Shown here: piece by piece, positions 7,505-17,563 of the stretch
Numbering within the stretch: position 1 is the first letter of the stretch
Layout of the letters: every line of letters starts with the position of its first letter
Source: Azoarcus sp.
GTDB taxonomy: Bacteria > Pseudomonadota > Gammaproteobacteria > Burkholderiales > Rhodocyclaceae
Length of the DNA stretch: 64,000 nt
NCBI GenBank assembly: GCA_031274995.1
Contig: JAISPJ010000033.1
Span: 18,810-82,809, forward strand
Reading direction: 5' to 3'
Position numbers and translations under genes: made by a program
Notes under the pieces: model-generated
What the model saw: only the letters and a program-made list of their open reading frames with translations
Told to the model about the DNA's origin: nothing
Databases searched by the model: none

Positions 7505-8691
7505 GCCACTTGTTCCAATACACTTGCAATCCGCGCAAAACCGGCATCGTCCAGCCACAGGCTGTTGGAAATGGTCATTGAGCGTGCCGCAAGGTCGCGG
7601 GCGTTGGGACAGACATCCTGTGGCACACAGGGACGCAGGTAATCGTAATCAGGCAAGGCATGGATGAACATGCACGTCACCCCCAGGCCCGCGCCCCATA
7701 ACATGTCGAGCGCACGATCCCGTCTGTGCTGATCCGGCAGGCGCAACATGAGGCAGGGCCAGACGCCTTTTTCACTCTCCTTGTCGCGGAAAACCCACAC
7801 GCCCGGCAGATGTCCGAGCATGGCAAGGCGGCGCTCCGCCTGGGCCGTTGTTTGCTCCTGGAACGCCCGGAGCCTGGAAAGCGCCCGCCGCCCGACTCCC
7901 TGCCGCCAGCCGCTGACACGATGTAGCGGAATCTTCGGAGAAAAAACATCCCCTGCCGCGCTTGGCAGATCGCCCTTTTTCAATGCGCGGCGCAACGGCA
8001 CGCCATACACCCAGGGCAAAAAGGCCGGGCGATAAAGCAGCGCATAAGCCGCCAGTTCAAGGCAGCGCCGGAATTCCTGCCAGCCATCCCGCGAGACGAG
8101 TTCGTCGTGCGCCCGCTCTATGGCCGGTGCCAGGGCCGGATCATGCGTTATCCACAGTCCGCCTTCATACAGGCTCAACCCTTTTCCGGCGGCAAAACTA
8201 AAAAACCCGGCATCGCCCTCCAGCCCTACGCTCTGTCCGTCCTGGCGCGCGCCAAAGGACTGCGCGGCGTCTTCTATGACAAACGCGCCGCATTCGCGTG
8301 CGAGCAGCAGCACAGGAGCCACGTGGGCCACACGTCCGGCAAGGTGTGTGGGTACGATGGCCAGCGTGTCTTCATCGCACAGGCCGGAGAGCATCGTCAT
8401 GTCGAAATCGAGGCTGTCGGCAGCCAGATCGCACAAACGCAATCTCAGCCCGCAGTGTGCGACAGCCAGCGCCACCAGTGGGCAGGTGTAGGCCGGAACG
8501 ACGACCGTCCGGCGCCCGGACAGTCGATGCAGGGCGATAAGAATGAGCACGAAACAAGCCGTACCTGAGTTGGCCAGCCCGGCATAGGGCGCGCCTACAT
8601 AATCCTGCGCGGCGCGCGCAAATCCTCCCCTTGCGCCAAAGAGTTCCAACGGCGAGAGCGGCAGGCCCGCCGTGGGAGGCGCCTCTCGCAT
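7501..8691 (-). CDS. DegT/DnrJ/EryC1-type PLP aminotransferase
   Basis: GLANSGTACFVLILIAL...VVPAYTCPLVALAV...VIEDAAQSFGARQDGQSVGLEGDAGFFSFAAGKGLSLYEGG. Confidence 0.85.
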   Translation of the reverse strand: MREAPPTAGLPLSPLELFGARGGFARAAQDYVGAPYAGLANSGTACFVLILIALHRLSGRRTVVVPAYTCPLVALAVAHCGLRLRLCDLAADSLDFDMTMLSGLCDEDTLAIVPTHLAGRVAHVAPVLLLARECGAFVIEDAAQSFGARQDGQSVGLEGDAGFFSFAAGKGLSLYEGGLWITHDPALAPAIERAHDELVSRDGWQEFRRCLELAAYALLYRPAFLPWVYGVPLRRALKKGDLPSAAGDVFSPKIPLHRVSGWRQGVGRRALSRLRAFQEQTTAQAERRLAMLGHLPGVWVFRDKESEKGVWPCLMLRLPDQHRRDRALDMLWGAGLGVTCMFIHALPDYDYLRPCVPQDVCPNARDLAARSMTISNSLWLDDAGFARIASVLEQVA

Positions 8692-9098
8692 CAATGGTTC
8701 TCCTCCACCGTACTCCCCGGAGGGTAATTCGGCTCGCCATACGCCAGACAAAGCACGCCGGCCACGATCAGCACCGCGCCAAGGTATTGGACCCAGGAGA
8801 GGACTTCACCAAAAAGAGGAACGGAAATCACGACTACCCCGACCACCTCCAGATGCGTAGCGGCAAATGCCGGACCCACGGGAATATGGCGCAATATCAC
8901 TATCCAGGTCACGAACGCGCAGGCATAGCCCAGGATCGCGCAATACACCCACGGCGCGGAAAATGCGCGCGCCAACCACGGCAAATCGAAGGTGAGCGGG
9001 GCGGCATGCAGGGCAGTGAGCTTGAAACACACCTGCGCAAAAGTGTCGAAAACAAGCAAGGCCAGGAGGCCGCCGATGAAATAAGTGCGCGAGCTCAT
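8691..9098 (-). CDS. EamA/SMR-type half-transporter subunit 1
   Basis: MSSRTYFIGGLLALLVFDTFAQVCFKLTAL...EVVGVVVISVPLFGEVLSWVQYLGAVLIVAGVLCLAYGE; TGATG overlap with the DegT gene. Confidence 0.8.
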   Translation of the reverse strand: MSSRTYFIGGLLALLVFDTFAQVCFKLTALHAAPLTFDLPWLARAFSAPWVYCAILGYACAFVTWIVILRHIPVGPAFAATHLEVVGVVVISVPLFGEVLSWVQYLGAVLIVAGVLCLAYGEPNYPPGSTVEENH

Positions 9099-9102
9099 GC
9101 GC

Positions 9103-9465
9103 TCATCCCCCCAGACCGACCAGCGCCACGCCTGCCAAGATCAGGCTGATCCCGATGATGCGTGGGCGCGTAAAGTGTTCCTTGAACCACAACCGCCCGC
9201 CTATCATTACCGTGACGATACCGGCCATGCCCAGTAACACCCCCTCCGGCAGCGTCACCGTCGAAAGAAATGCCAACCAGGCGACGAATTCACCGACGTA
9301 CAAAACCGCGCCAAGATAAATCCACGGGCGCTTCAACATGTGCCGCCAGTGTTCCCACCCTTTCGCTTCTTTGTTCTCGATGGCGGCCGCCTTGAACGCC
9401 AGTTGCCCGCCAGTGTCGGTCACCAGATTGATGATCCACAACAAAATGATCGTGACCGTGTTCAT
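9103..9465 (-). CDS. EamA/SMR-type half-transporter subunit 2
   Basis: MNTVTIILLWIINLVTDTGGQLAFKAAAIEN...TLPEGVLLGMAGIVTVMIGGRLWFKEHFTRPRIIGISLILAGVALVGLGG. Confidence 0.78.
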   Translation of the reverse strand: MNTVTIILLWIINLVTDTGGQLAFKAAAIENKEAKGWEHWRHMLKRPWIYLGAVLYVGEFVAWLAFLSTVTLPEGVLLGMAGIVTVMIGGRLWFKEHFTRPRIIGISLILAGVALVGLGG

Positions 9466-9611
9466 GCTTTCAGATGGGTCAAATTCAAAAAACAGGGTTG
9501 TGAAAGCCTGTCGATGGCAAAATAGCACCTATCTTCAACAATTCCTTCATTTGCGTAAGTTTGGCGCCCCATGTGAGATGGATCAGTCAAGGTGCCTCCA
9601 AGATAAAAACT

Positions 9612-10442
9612 ATGACAACTTCACACAAGGTGCCGTCCGGCAGCGCCGGGGTTTTATTGATCCACGGACTGACAGGAACCCCGAACGAATTGCGCTACGT
9701 GGCGCGCGGCCTGCAAGCAGCGGGTTTTGAAACCGAATGTGTGCGCTTGGCCGGGCACTGCGGAACTGAAGCGGATCTGCTCGCCACGGGCTGGAAGGAC
9801 TGGTTTGCCAGCGTCGAACAAGCCGCCGGCGAGTTGCGCAAAAAAGTAAGGCACCTCTTTGTGGCGGGGCTTTCGATGGGAGCCGTGCTGGCATTGAAAT
9901 ACGCGATCGAGTACCCCGACAAGGTCGACGGGTTGGGCCTGTACGGCACGACTTTTTTCTACGACGGCTGGAGCATCCCCTGGCATGGCCGGCATCTGAC
10001 TTTTCTGTTTCCGCTTGTCATCGCCTTGGGGATCGGGCGGCGCAAGCGTTTCGTGGAAACTTATCCCTTCGGGCTCAAGAACGAACGGTTGCGGCAGGCG
10101 ATTTCCGGCAAGATGCACGCGGGAGACTCCGAAGCCGCCGGATTGCCTGGCAACCCTTGGCCTTCGCTGGAGCAGTTTTATCGGCTGTCTTCCGACGTGC
10201 AGAAAAACCTGCATCGTGTGCGTGTTCCTGCTATTGCCGTCCACGCGCGCGAAGATGACGTGGCGAGTCTCGCCAACGTGCATGTCCTCGAACGCCGCCT
10301 GAGCGGGCCGGTCGAAACGATCATCCTCGCCAACAGCTACCATATGGTGACGGTCGATCAGGAAAAGGCCACCTTGGTTGACCGTTCGGTGGATTTCTTC
10401 AGCCGCATCGTTGCCCGCATGGTCTTGAGGGAAAAGCCCTGA
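9612..10442 (+). CDS. Alpha/beta-hydrolase, Est30-like carboxylesterase
   Basis: GVLLIHGLTGTPNELRYVARGLQAAGFE...LFVAGLSMGAVLALKYA. Confidence 0.88.
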   Translation: MTTSHKVPSGSAGVLLIHGLTGTPNELRYVARGLQAAGFETECVRLAGHCGTEADLLATGWKDWFASVEQAAGELRKKVRHLFVAGLSMGAVLALKYAIEYPDKVDGLGLYGTTFFYDGWSIPWHGRHLTFLFPLVIALGIGRRKRFVETYPFGLKNERLRQAISGKMHAGDSEAAGLPGNPWPSLEQFYRLSSDVQKNLHRVRVPAIAVHAREDDVASLANVHVLERRLSGPVETIILANSYHMVTVDQEKATLVDRSVDFFSRIVARMVLREKP

Positions 10443-10471
10443 GAAGTCGAAATCCGCCCCTGTTCCCACGA

Positions 10472-11839
10472 TCATCCCCGCTTGGCGCGCGTGATGAGTT
10501 GATCGAGCAACGCAATCGCCAGTTCGATCTCTTCTTCGCTGATGAACAGTGAGGGCGCAAATGTGATGACGTTCTTGTAATAGCCGCCTACGTCCAGAAT
10601 AAGCCCCATCCGCTTGCCATTGTGCTCCAGAGTGCCCGCCAGGCCGATGTCCACCATCCTGTCGAGCAGGCGTTTGTTGGGCGTAAATCCATCGGCCTCG
10701 CAAATCTCGGTGCGCAGCGCAAGCCCCAGGCCATCTACATCGCCGATCTCGGGGTGGCGCTTTTGCAGGTCGCGCAGCCCCGCGAGAAAAAGCTCGCCCG
10801 CCTTCATGACAATCGGCTCAAAATCCATCTCGGCCAGCATCCTCATCGTCTCCAGGCCCACTGCCGTACCAAGGGGATTGGAGGCGAACGTCGAGTGCGT
10901 CGATCCGGGTGGAAAAATCTGCGGATTGATGAGTTCCTCACGCGCCCACAAACCGGCCAGCGGGTTCAGCCCGTTGGTCAGCGCCTTCCCAAAGACCAGC
11001 ACGTCCGGCGTCACGCCAAAGTGTTCAATCGCCCAGAGTTTGCCAGTACGATAAAAACCCATCTGGATTTCATCGACGACAAGCAAAATACCGTACTTAT
11101 CCAGTACGCGCTTGATTCCCTTGAAAAAATTGGGCGGCGGAATGATATATCCACCCGTTCCCTGGATCGGTTCGGCGTAAAAAGCGGCATATTCCGACTG
11201 CTCCGCCTTCGGATCCCACACGCCGTTGTATTCCGACTCGAACAGGCGCTCAAATTGCTGCACACAGTGCTCGCCGTACTCTTCCTTGCTCATCCCTTTG
11301 GGGCCGCGAAAATGATAGGGGAAGGGAATGAAATACGCACGATCCCCGAAATGCCCATAGCGGCGGCGATAGCGGTAACTCGACGTAATGGCCGAGGCGC
11401 CCAGCGTGCGGCCGTGATATCCTCCCTCGAACGCAAACATCAGGCTCTTGCCCTGTTTGGCATTGCGCACGAGTTTCAACGAATCGTCGATGGATTGCGA
11501 ACCGCCGACGTTGAAATGGATGCGCCCGTCAAGGCCCCATTTCTTCTTCGCGTCCTGCGCGATCATTTTCGACAGTTCGATCTTGGTGGGATGCAGATAC
11601 TGGCTCGCCACCTGTGGCAAAGTGTCGATCTGCTGCTTGAGCGCGGCATTCAGGCGCGGATTGGCATAGCCGAAACAGACGGCTGAATACCACATTTGCA
11701 GGTCGAGAAACGGCGTGCCCTCGCCGTCGTACAGATAGCTGCCTTCACAGCGGCTAAAGATCTTGGGTTCAGAATAGTGAACGGTGTCACCGAACGAACA
11801 ATACCGGGCCTCGTCAGCCAACAGGGCAGATTCATGCAT
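10472..11839 (-). CDS. Class III PLP-dependent aminotransferase
   Basis: YLYDGEGTPFLDLQMWYSAVCFGYANPRL...GILLVVDEIQMGFYRTGKLWAIEHFGVTPDVLVFGKALTNGLNPLAGLWA. Confidence 0.93.
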   Translation of the reverse strand: MHESALLADEARYCSFGDTVHYSEPKIFSRCEGSYLYDGEGTPFLDLQMWYSAVCFGYANPRLNAALKQQIDTLPQVASQYLHPTKIELSKMIAQDAKKKWGLDGRIHFNVGGSQSIDDSLKLVRNAKQGKSLMFAFEGGYHGRTLGASAITSSYRYRRRYGHFGDRAYFIPFPYHFRGPKGMSKEEYGEHCVQQFERLFESEYNGVWDPKAEQSEYAAFYAEPIQGTGGYIIPPPNFFKGIKRVLDKYGILLVVDEIQMGFYRTGKLWAIEHFGVTPDVLVFGKALTNGLNPLAGLWAREELINPQIFPPGSTHSTFASNPLGTAVGLETMRMLAEMDFEPIVMKAGELFLAGLRDLQKRHPEIGDVDGLGLALRTEICEADGFTPNKRLLDRMVDIGLAGTLEHNGKRMGLILDVGGYYKNVITFAPSLFISEEEIELAIALLDQLITRAKRG

Positions 11840-11860
11840 GTACTGAATGCTCCAGAAAAA

Positions 11861-12532
11861 TCAAATGAGGGTGGGTTCAAATTCGGCCAGCTCAGGGATC
11901 ATGCGTATGGCGTCATCGAATCCGAAAACGGGAATGTGAGGAAGGCATTTGTCAACGCAATAGGTGATGAGATTGTTTTTTGCAAACACAAAATCCACGT
12001 TGCCCGCGACGCAGAAATCCGAACGCCCGTCGCCGATCATCAACACCTTGTTGCCTGCTGCCCGCGCACGGTGCGCGAAAGCGCACTTGCACAGGCCGGA
12101 AGCCGAATAGCACGTCGTATCTGCCGCATAAGGAGAATCAAGCTTCCAGGTCCGTGCGCCGGTCTGCACAAGATGATTGGCGTAAAATGGCAACGCGGGC
12201 AAGCGGTGCCGTTGCAGAATACGCCGGATCGCATAATCAAGCCCGTCACTGACAATGGACAATTCCCAACCGTGTGCAATGATGGCATCGACGAACGCCG
12301 CAAAGGCTCCGTCCACGTCGATGGCGTCGATGGCTTCATCGAGTTCTTCTTTTGAAGCATCGAGACAGGCTATCTGCTGCTGCATGCACACGCGGGAACC
12401 GATGCGCCCCGCGAGCCATTCAGCTTCGATCTCCTGCCAACCCGGTTTGCCGAATGCCTCCAGCAACGTATCGGTGGCATCGCTCGTCGAGACCGTTCCA
12501 TCAAAATCGCACAGTACAGACCAGACAGCCAA
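11861..12532 (-). CDS. HAD-IB phosphatase (MtnX/SerB-like)
   Basis: VLCDFDGTVSTSDATDTLLEAF...LSIVSDGLDYAIRRIL...KVLMIGDGRSDFCVAGNVDFVFAK. Confidence 0.87.
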   Translation of the reverse strand: MAVWSVLCDFDGTVSTSDATDTLLEAFGKPGWQEIEAEWLAGRIGSRVCMQQQIACLDASKEELDEAIDAIDVDGAFAAFVDAIIAHGWELSIVSDGLDYAIRRILQRHRLPALPFYANHLVQTGARTWKLDSPYAADTTCYSASGLCKCAFAHRARAAGNKVLMIGDGRSDFCVAGNVDFVFAKNNLITYCVDKCLPHIPVFGFDDAIRMIPELAEFEPTLI

Positions 12533-12660
12533 ACTGTATTCTCCTCAGGGACACTAGCTATTGAACCTTTCAAATTCAGCCGGATCTTTTCATCATGGAC
12601 TTGTTTGCGTTTTCGGTGTTTCTCCCATACTTGTGGCACCGTGACGAATTTCAGCCAACC

Positions 12661-13479
12661 ATGGTCTTCATGACAAGAACCCGCGTCAAAATACTCATCG
12701 CCAGCCTGGCTTGCATGAGCCATCCGACCGCTGTCCATGCGCAAACAGATTCCACGCACACTGAGCAAAAAACGCAGAATGATATCACTTGGGCCATCGG
12801 CGCTGGTGGTATGCGCTCGCCGGCCTGGCTGGGTTCATCGCGAGTGCGCAATGATTTTTTGCCCTATTTTGCGTTCAACTGGCATGACATTGTTGAACTG
12901 AGCGTCACCGATGGGCTGAACATCGACTTGGTGCGTGGCAGCGCTTGGCACGGTGGGTTGATCGGCACATGGCGCCGGGGCCGCACGTCGCGCGACTTGG
13001 GCGCACTTGCCAAGGCGGGCGTAGCCTCCCTGTCCCATACTTGGCAGGCGGGAGTTTACCTGGAACATGTTCCCGTCAAGAACCTGACGCTGGGTGCCAG
13101 CCTCAGCCACGATATTCAGTCGACAGGGAGCGCCTACGGTAATGTCTATATCGAATGGGACATCCCGGCACTGAAACCCGTCGAGCATTCTCTCAAGCTC
13201 AATGGCGAATTCATGAACCGTTCAGCCATGCGGCGGTATTTCAGCGTTCCTGCCGATACGGCAGCAGCGCTTGGCGTACAGGCTTACCACCCCTCGGAGG
13301 GCGCGAGCGGAACCCGGCTGAGTTACGAAGCCTTCCTCCCCACGAGCCGTTCGACAGGGATCTCCCTCGGATTTCACTGGACGCGGCTGGCATCGAAACC
13401 TGCCGCCAGCCCGCTGGTACGCGACTACGGCGACAGAATGCAGCGTTTTTATCTTGCGGCATTTCTGGTGCATTTCTGA
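12661..13479 (+). CDS. MipA/OmpV-family outer-membrane protein
   Basis: Signal peptide; AIGAGGMRSPAWLGSSRVRNDFLPYFAFNW...SHDIQSTGSAYGNVYIEW; C-terminal ...FYLAAFLVHF. Confidence 0.82.
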   Translation: MVFMTRTRVKILIASLACMSHPTAVHAQTDSTHTEQKTQNDITWAIGAGGMRSPAWLGSSRVRNDFLPYFAFNWHDIVELSVTDGLNIDLVRGSAWHGGLIGTWRRGRTSRDLGALAKAGVASLSHTWQAGVYLEHVPVKNLTLGASLSHDIQSTGSAYGNVYIEWDIPALKPVEHSLKLNGEFMNRSAMRRYFSVPADTAAALGVQAYHPSEGASGTRLSYEAFLPTSRSTGISLGFHWTRLASKPAASPLVRDYGDRMQRFYLAAFLVHF

Positions 13480-13595
13480 AAGGGCAAGATGTTGTAATTC
13501 CACTACATTTCTTTTGGCGCATTGCTCCGGCGCGTTGTTTTGCTCCTTGCTCGTATGTAGATTGGGCCTCCCGTTTTGTTCATCAAGGAACCATC

Positions 13596-13895
13596 ATGTT
13601 GTCCCGTTTCTTCCGTTTCCTGATTTTGGCGCTGGCATTGAGCCCGATGGCCGCGATGGCCGCAAATCTTGTCAATATCAATACCGCCGGCGTAGCAACC
13701 TTGCGGCATGTCAAAGGTCTTAACACGGCCAGAGCCAATGCCATCGTCGAATACCGCGAAACCAACGGGCGTTTTACTTCCGTCAACCAATTGGTCAGGG
13801 TTCGGGGCATCGGCTCAAAGACGCTGGAAAAGGTCAGGCCGCATGTCACTGTCGGCAAAACAGCCAAGACCAGGCACCATCCTCACCACTATTGA
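13596..13895 (+). CDS. ComEA-like helix-hairpin-helix secreted protein
   Basis: Signal peptide then NLVNINTAGVATLRHVKGLNTARANAIVEYRETNGRFTSVNQLVRVRGIGSKTLEKVRPHVTV. Confidence 0.88.
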   Translation: MLSRFFRFLILALALSPMAAMAANLVNINTAGVATLRHVKGLNTARANAIVEYRETNGRFTSVNQLVRVRGIGSKTLEKVRPHVTVGKTAKTRHHPHHY

Positions 13896-13967
13896 ACTCT
13901 GTTCAGGCGTGATCCTTGCCATCCCATGAGGGGGTGGGCCGGGGGATGCCCGTTTAAGAAAAACCAA

Positions 13968-14004
13968 CCCCCCAAAAGCCGGACGCCGATCCAGCTTTGG
14001 GGGG
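13968..14004. terminator. Bidirectional terminator-like hairpin
   Basis: CCCCCCAAAAGC ... GCTTTGGGGGG between convergent genes. Confidence 0.65.
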
Positions 14005-14036
14005 GATTCAAAGACGGGGAGATTTTCCGATACGGG

Positions 14037-14807
14037 TCAGGGCAGACGGTAATGATCCTGCGTCATGAGATCGACGCCGCACTGTAGCCCCTCGATCCAA
14101 TCGATGAAGCGATTGACCATCGTCCTGCCCACGAAACGTGCCCCGTGTTGCGGCACGATTTGTTCAATGTCGAGTTGCCGTACCATCTGCGCCCAATAGC
14201 GGCAAATTCTGTTGGAAATCATGTAGCGGCGGTGAAAACCGGCCATGAAATCGATGTGGGCATCGAAATCGGCGACTGGCTTGGCCGCGTCGGCATGATC
14301 GAGCAACGAAACGCCAAGGTCGCCTGAAAAAAGTATCTTGGAGATCGGGTCGTAGATCTGAAAATTGCCTTCCGAATGCAGGAAGTGGGCCGGAACGGCC
14401 TTCAGCTTGCAATTTCCTAGCGGAACCGACATGCCTTCATCGGGAATGCCGATGATGCGGTCGGTGTAATTGCGCCCGGTGGTGAAGTGCGGCAAGAAGC
14501 GCGACCACAGCTTGGAAATCAACACCCTGCAATTGGTTGTCACCATCCACTTGTTGGCCGAAGCGATAATGTCCGGGTCTTGGTGTGAAGCGAAGATGTA
14601 ATCAAGGTCACGAGAATAGAAGTAACGTGCCATGCTCATCAGCAGGCCGTTGTAGGTCATGTTGCCACCTGGCTCAAGCAATGCGCCATGCTCGCCGTCG
14701 ACGATCAAGAACTGGTTACACTGCACCGCGTGATCCGATGCCTCATCGACGAGATCATAAAAAGCCAGGCACACATGCCTTCCGTCGTTGAAAAGCTCAA
14801 CAGCCAT
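14037..14807 (-). CDS. MBL-fold metalloprotein, ODP/flavodiiron-like
   Basis: QFLIVDGEHGALLEPGG...IFASHQDPDIIAS...VPAHFLHSEGNFQIYDPISKILFSGDLG...IVPQHGARF. Confidence 0.85.
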   Translation of the reverse strand: MAVELFNDGRHVCLAFYDLVDEASDHAVQCNQFLIVDGEHGALLEPGGNMTYNGLLMSMARYFYSRDLDYIFASHQDPDIIASANKWMVTTNCRVLISKLWSRFLPHFTTGRNYTDRIIGIPDEGMSVPLGNCKLKAVPAHFLHSEGNFQIYDPISKILFSGDLGVSLLDHADAAKPVADFDAHIDFMAGFHRRYMISNRICRYWAQMVRQLDIEQIVPQHGARFVGRTMVNRFIDWIEGLQCGVDLMTQDHYRLP

Positions 14808-14942
14808 AATATTTAGTTGTCCAAAAAAGACACCGCACATGCGGCCATAGGCGCGTACTCTAACGCAGAAGGGCTACATCCGTCACCTTGATATCCCTTA
14901 ATTTCATGGAATCCTACACTTTTTCCACTTTGCGCCGCCCTC

Positions 14943-16370
14943 ATGTCACCATCTACCGATCCTGATCCGGCATACTCCCCCGTGCGCTCTTCACTTTCTG
15001 GCAGGAAAAACGCCCGCTCGCTGCGCATGCGCATGGGCTGGGTGCGCCACATATTACCCCTATTTTCGTTACGTAGTTGGCGAAAAAATCTGCTTCTCAT
15101 GGGCGCGGCGCTGGTTGCGGCAACACTTTCCATCTTGTTTGCCATTGGCGCGGATAACGCCATTGAAATCCACCGGGGGCTGATCCGTGACCACGCCTGG
15201 GCTGCGCTTTTCATCGCACCCGCAGGTTTTGCCGCCATGGCTTGGCTGGCCTTTCGCTTTTTCCCCGGCACAGAGGGGAGCGGCATTCCGCAGGCCATCG
15301 CCGCCTCGCTCTCCGATGAGCCCGAAATACGTCGGCAGTTCCTGTCGCTGCGTCTTGCCGTTTCCAAGGTTTTTCTCACTCTCGGCGGATTGCTCGCCGG
15401 TGCCTCCATTGGCCGCGAAGGCCCTTCCGTGCAAGTGGGCGCATCCGTGATGCACACGCTTGCCGGGTTTCGCCGTTTCGGCCACATCGGATCGAGCCGT
15501 GATCTGATCGCTGCGGGTGCTGGCGCAGGCATTGCCGCCGCATTCAATACCCCGCTCGGCGGAATCATGTTCGCTATTGAAGAAATGTGCCGCTACCGCA
15601 CGTTCCGTACCAACGGCGCAACCTTGGTCTCGGTCATTCTCGCCGGTCTGGCCTCGCTGGCAATCCTTGGCAGCTACAATTACTTTGGCCGTACTACGGC
15701 AACTCTTACCTTTGGCTGGTCGGCTGGCGGATGGCCGGTATTGGCGGCAGGGGTGTTTGGCGGTTTTCTGGGCGGCGGATTTGCCCGCCTGCTGATTGCC
15801 TCCACATACGGCATTCCCGGCAACGCCGGCAAGCTTGCCCGGCAGCGCCCGGTTGCTTTCGCTGCCCTCTGCGGGCTGGGAACCGCCATTCTGGGGTTGA
15901 TGAGTGGCGGCATCGTCTATGGCACGGGCTATGCCGAAGCGCGCGCCGCGCTCGAAGGGAACGCGCAACTGCCGCTCTATTTCATGTTCGCCAAAATGGC
16001 GGTGATCTGGCTGGCCTTCGCCGCACGCATTCCAGGCGGCATATTCGCCCCCGCGCTTGCCGTCGGAGTTGGCCTGGGCACGATCATTACCGCGTTCCTG
16101 CCGGAAATTCCTGTTGGAGATCAGGCCGCCATACTCGTGCTTGGTATGGGAGGGTTCCTGGCCGCGATGACACAAGCGCCGATTACCTCCTTCGTCATCG
16201 TCATGGAAATGACCGCCAATCACGAGATGCTGCTGCCGCTCATGGCGACGGCTGTGATTGCCCACAGCATTTCAAAATCGGTTTGCCGCGTACCGCTTTA
16301 CCACGCCTTGGCCACGCCAGCTCTCTACCGCGCGGAGCGCAAGCGGCGTGCGCAGGAAAGCGTCCCCTGA
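14943..16370 (+). CDS. ClC-family voltage-gated chloride channel/transporter
   Basis: GTEGSGIPQAIA, GASIGREGPSVQVGASVMH, AGAGAGIAAAFNTPLGGIMFAIEE. Confidence 0.93.
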   Translation: MSPSTDPDPAYSPVRSSLSGRKNARSLRMRMGWVRHILPLFSLRSWRKNLLLMGAALVAATLSILFAIGADNAIEIHRGLIRDHAWAALFIAPAGFAAMAWLAFRFFPGTEGSGIPQAIAASLSDEPEIRRQFLSLRLAVSKVFLTLGGLLAGASIGREGPSVQVGASVMHTLAGFRRFGHIGSSRDLIAAGAGAGIAAAFNTPLGGIMFAIEEMCRYRTFRTNGATLVSVILAGLASLAILGSYNYFGRTTATLTFGWSAGGWPVLAAGVFGGFLGGGFARLLIASTYGIPGNAGKLARQRPVAFAALCGLGTAILGLMSGGIVYGTGYAEARAALEGNAQLPLYFMFAKMAVIWLAFAARIPGGIFAPALAVGVGLGTIITAFLPEIPVGDQAAILVLGMGGFLAAMTQAPITSFVIVMEMTANHEMLLPLMATAVIAHSISKSVCRVPLYHALATPALYRAERKRRAQESVP

Positions 16371-16378
16371 ACAGACGT

Positions 16379-17224
16379 TTACTCGATATGGCAATCTAGC
16401 TCGAACCCCGCGCCGTCATCCGTGCCAAGCGCCCCGGCAAGCCACGGTAGCGCCGCTTGCAGGCGTTCCGGCAATACCCACGGCGGATTGATGACATACA
16501 AGCCGCTGCCGAACATGCCGACCCCTTCCTGCGGGGCGTGACTGATCCGAAAGCGCACATCCAGCCAACTCCCCGCCCCGAGTTCCGCCAGTTGCTTCGG
16601 CAACCGCCGGGACTCGGCACGCGCCAGCAACGGATACCAGAGCACGAAACACCCGGTCGCAAACCGCCGCAACGCCTTGGTGAGCGTTGTTATCACGCGC
16701 GAATAATCGGTTTTCACCTCGTAGGACGGATCGATCAGCACCACGGCCCGGCGTGATGGCGGCGGCAACAGCGCGTCGAGTCCGGCCAGCCCGTCACTGC
16801 CACGCACATGGACGCGGCGCGGCTCGGTACTGAAAGTTTGATGCAACGTCCGCAAGTCTTCGGGATGCAGCTCGAACAATTGCAGGTTGTCCCGTTCTCG
16901 CGCGAAAGTCATCGCCACGGCAGGTGAACCGGGATAAAGCAGCAGCCGGCCGCCGGGATTGAACTGGCGCACGACCTCCACATAAGCCGCCAGCGGTTCC
17001 GGCAGATCGCTGCGTCCCCACAACAGCCCGAACCCTCCGGAAAATTCCCCGGTCTTACCCGCAACCTCGCTGTTCAGCACATAACAGCCCGCGCCCGCAT
17101 GTGTATCGATATACGTCCAGGGCTTATCCTTCTTTTGGTAATAAGCGAGCAGTTCGGTCAGTACGAAATGTTTGATGACATCGGCGTGATTTCCGGCATG
17201 GAATGCGTGGCGGTAACTTAACAT
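16379..17224 (-). CDS. rlmJ: 23S rRNA (adenine2030-N6)-methyltransferase
   Basis: MLSYRHAFHAGNHADVIKHFVLTELLAYYQKKDKPWTYIDTHAGAGCY...VLIDPSYEVKTDY. Confidence 0.94.
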   Translation of the reverse strand: MLSYRHAFHAGNHADVIKHFVLTELLAYYQKKDKPWTYIDTHAGAGCYVLNSEVAGKTGEFSGGFGLLWGRSDLPEPLAAYVEVVRQFNPGGRLLLYPGSPAVAMTFARERDNLQLFELHPEDLRTLHQTFSTEPRRVHVRGSDGLAGLDALLPPPSRRAVVLIDPSYEVKTDYSRVITTLTKALRRFATGCFVLWYPLLARAESRRLPKQLAELGAGSWLDVRFRISHAPQEGVGMFGSGLYVINPPWVLPERLQAALPWLAGALGTDDGAGFELDCHIE

Positions 17225-17563
17225 TTGGACATGTGTCGGGCGCGAATGGGTTGTTGAACGGATTCATGGCATTGGCCGGGGGAAAACTGAAAATATATGC
17301 CTGTGTGATTCCAGGTCAAAGTTTCCGGAAAAAGAGAAGAGAGATTTTCTGGTTTTGCAGGTGATAAGGCAACGATCCAATTGCAAGCATGGTGGATGGT
17401 ATTTTTTGTTTTTGTAAAGATTTGATCGCTACTGTGAAGCATTGCTACTGTTACTGTCACAACATTACTTGGTAAACTCCGCCCCTGCGCTGCCTTGGTA
17501 CTTACCAGAAACTGCCCGTATGGAGCGCGAGTCCGTACGGAGCGTAAAATCCTGTCTCCCGCC

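Noticed and set aside
15069-16265. 398-aa minus-strand ORF
   Set aside because: Antisense shadow of the ClC transporter with no recognisable domains.
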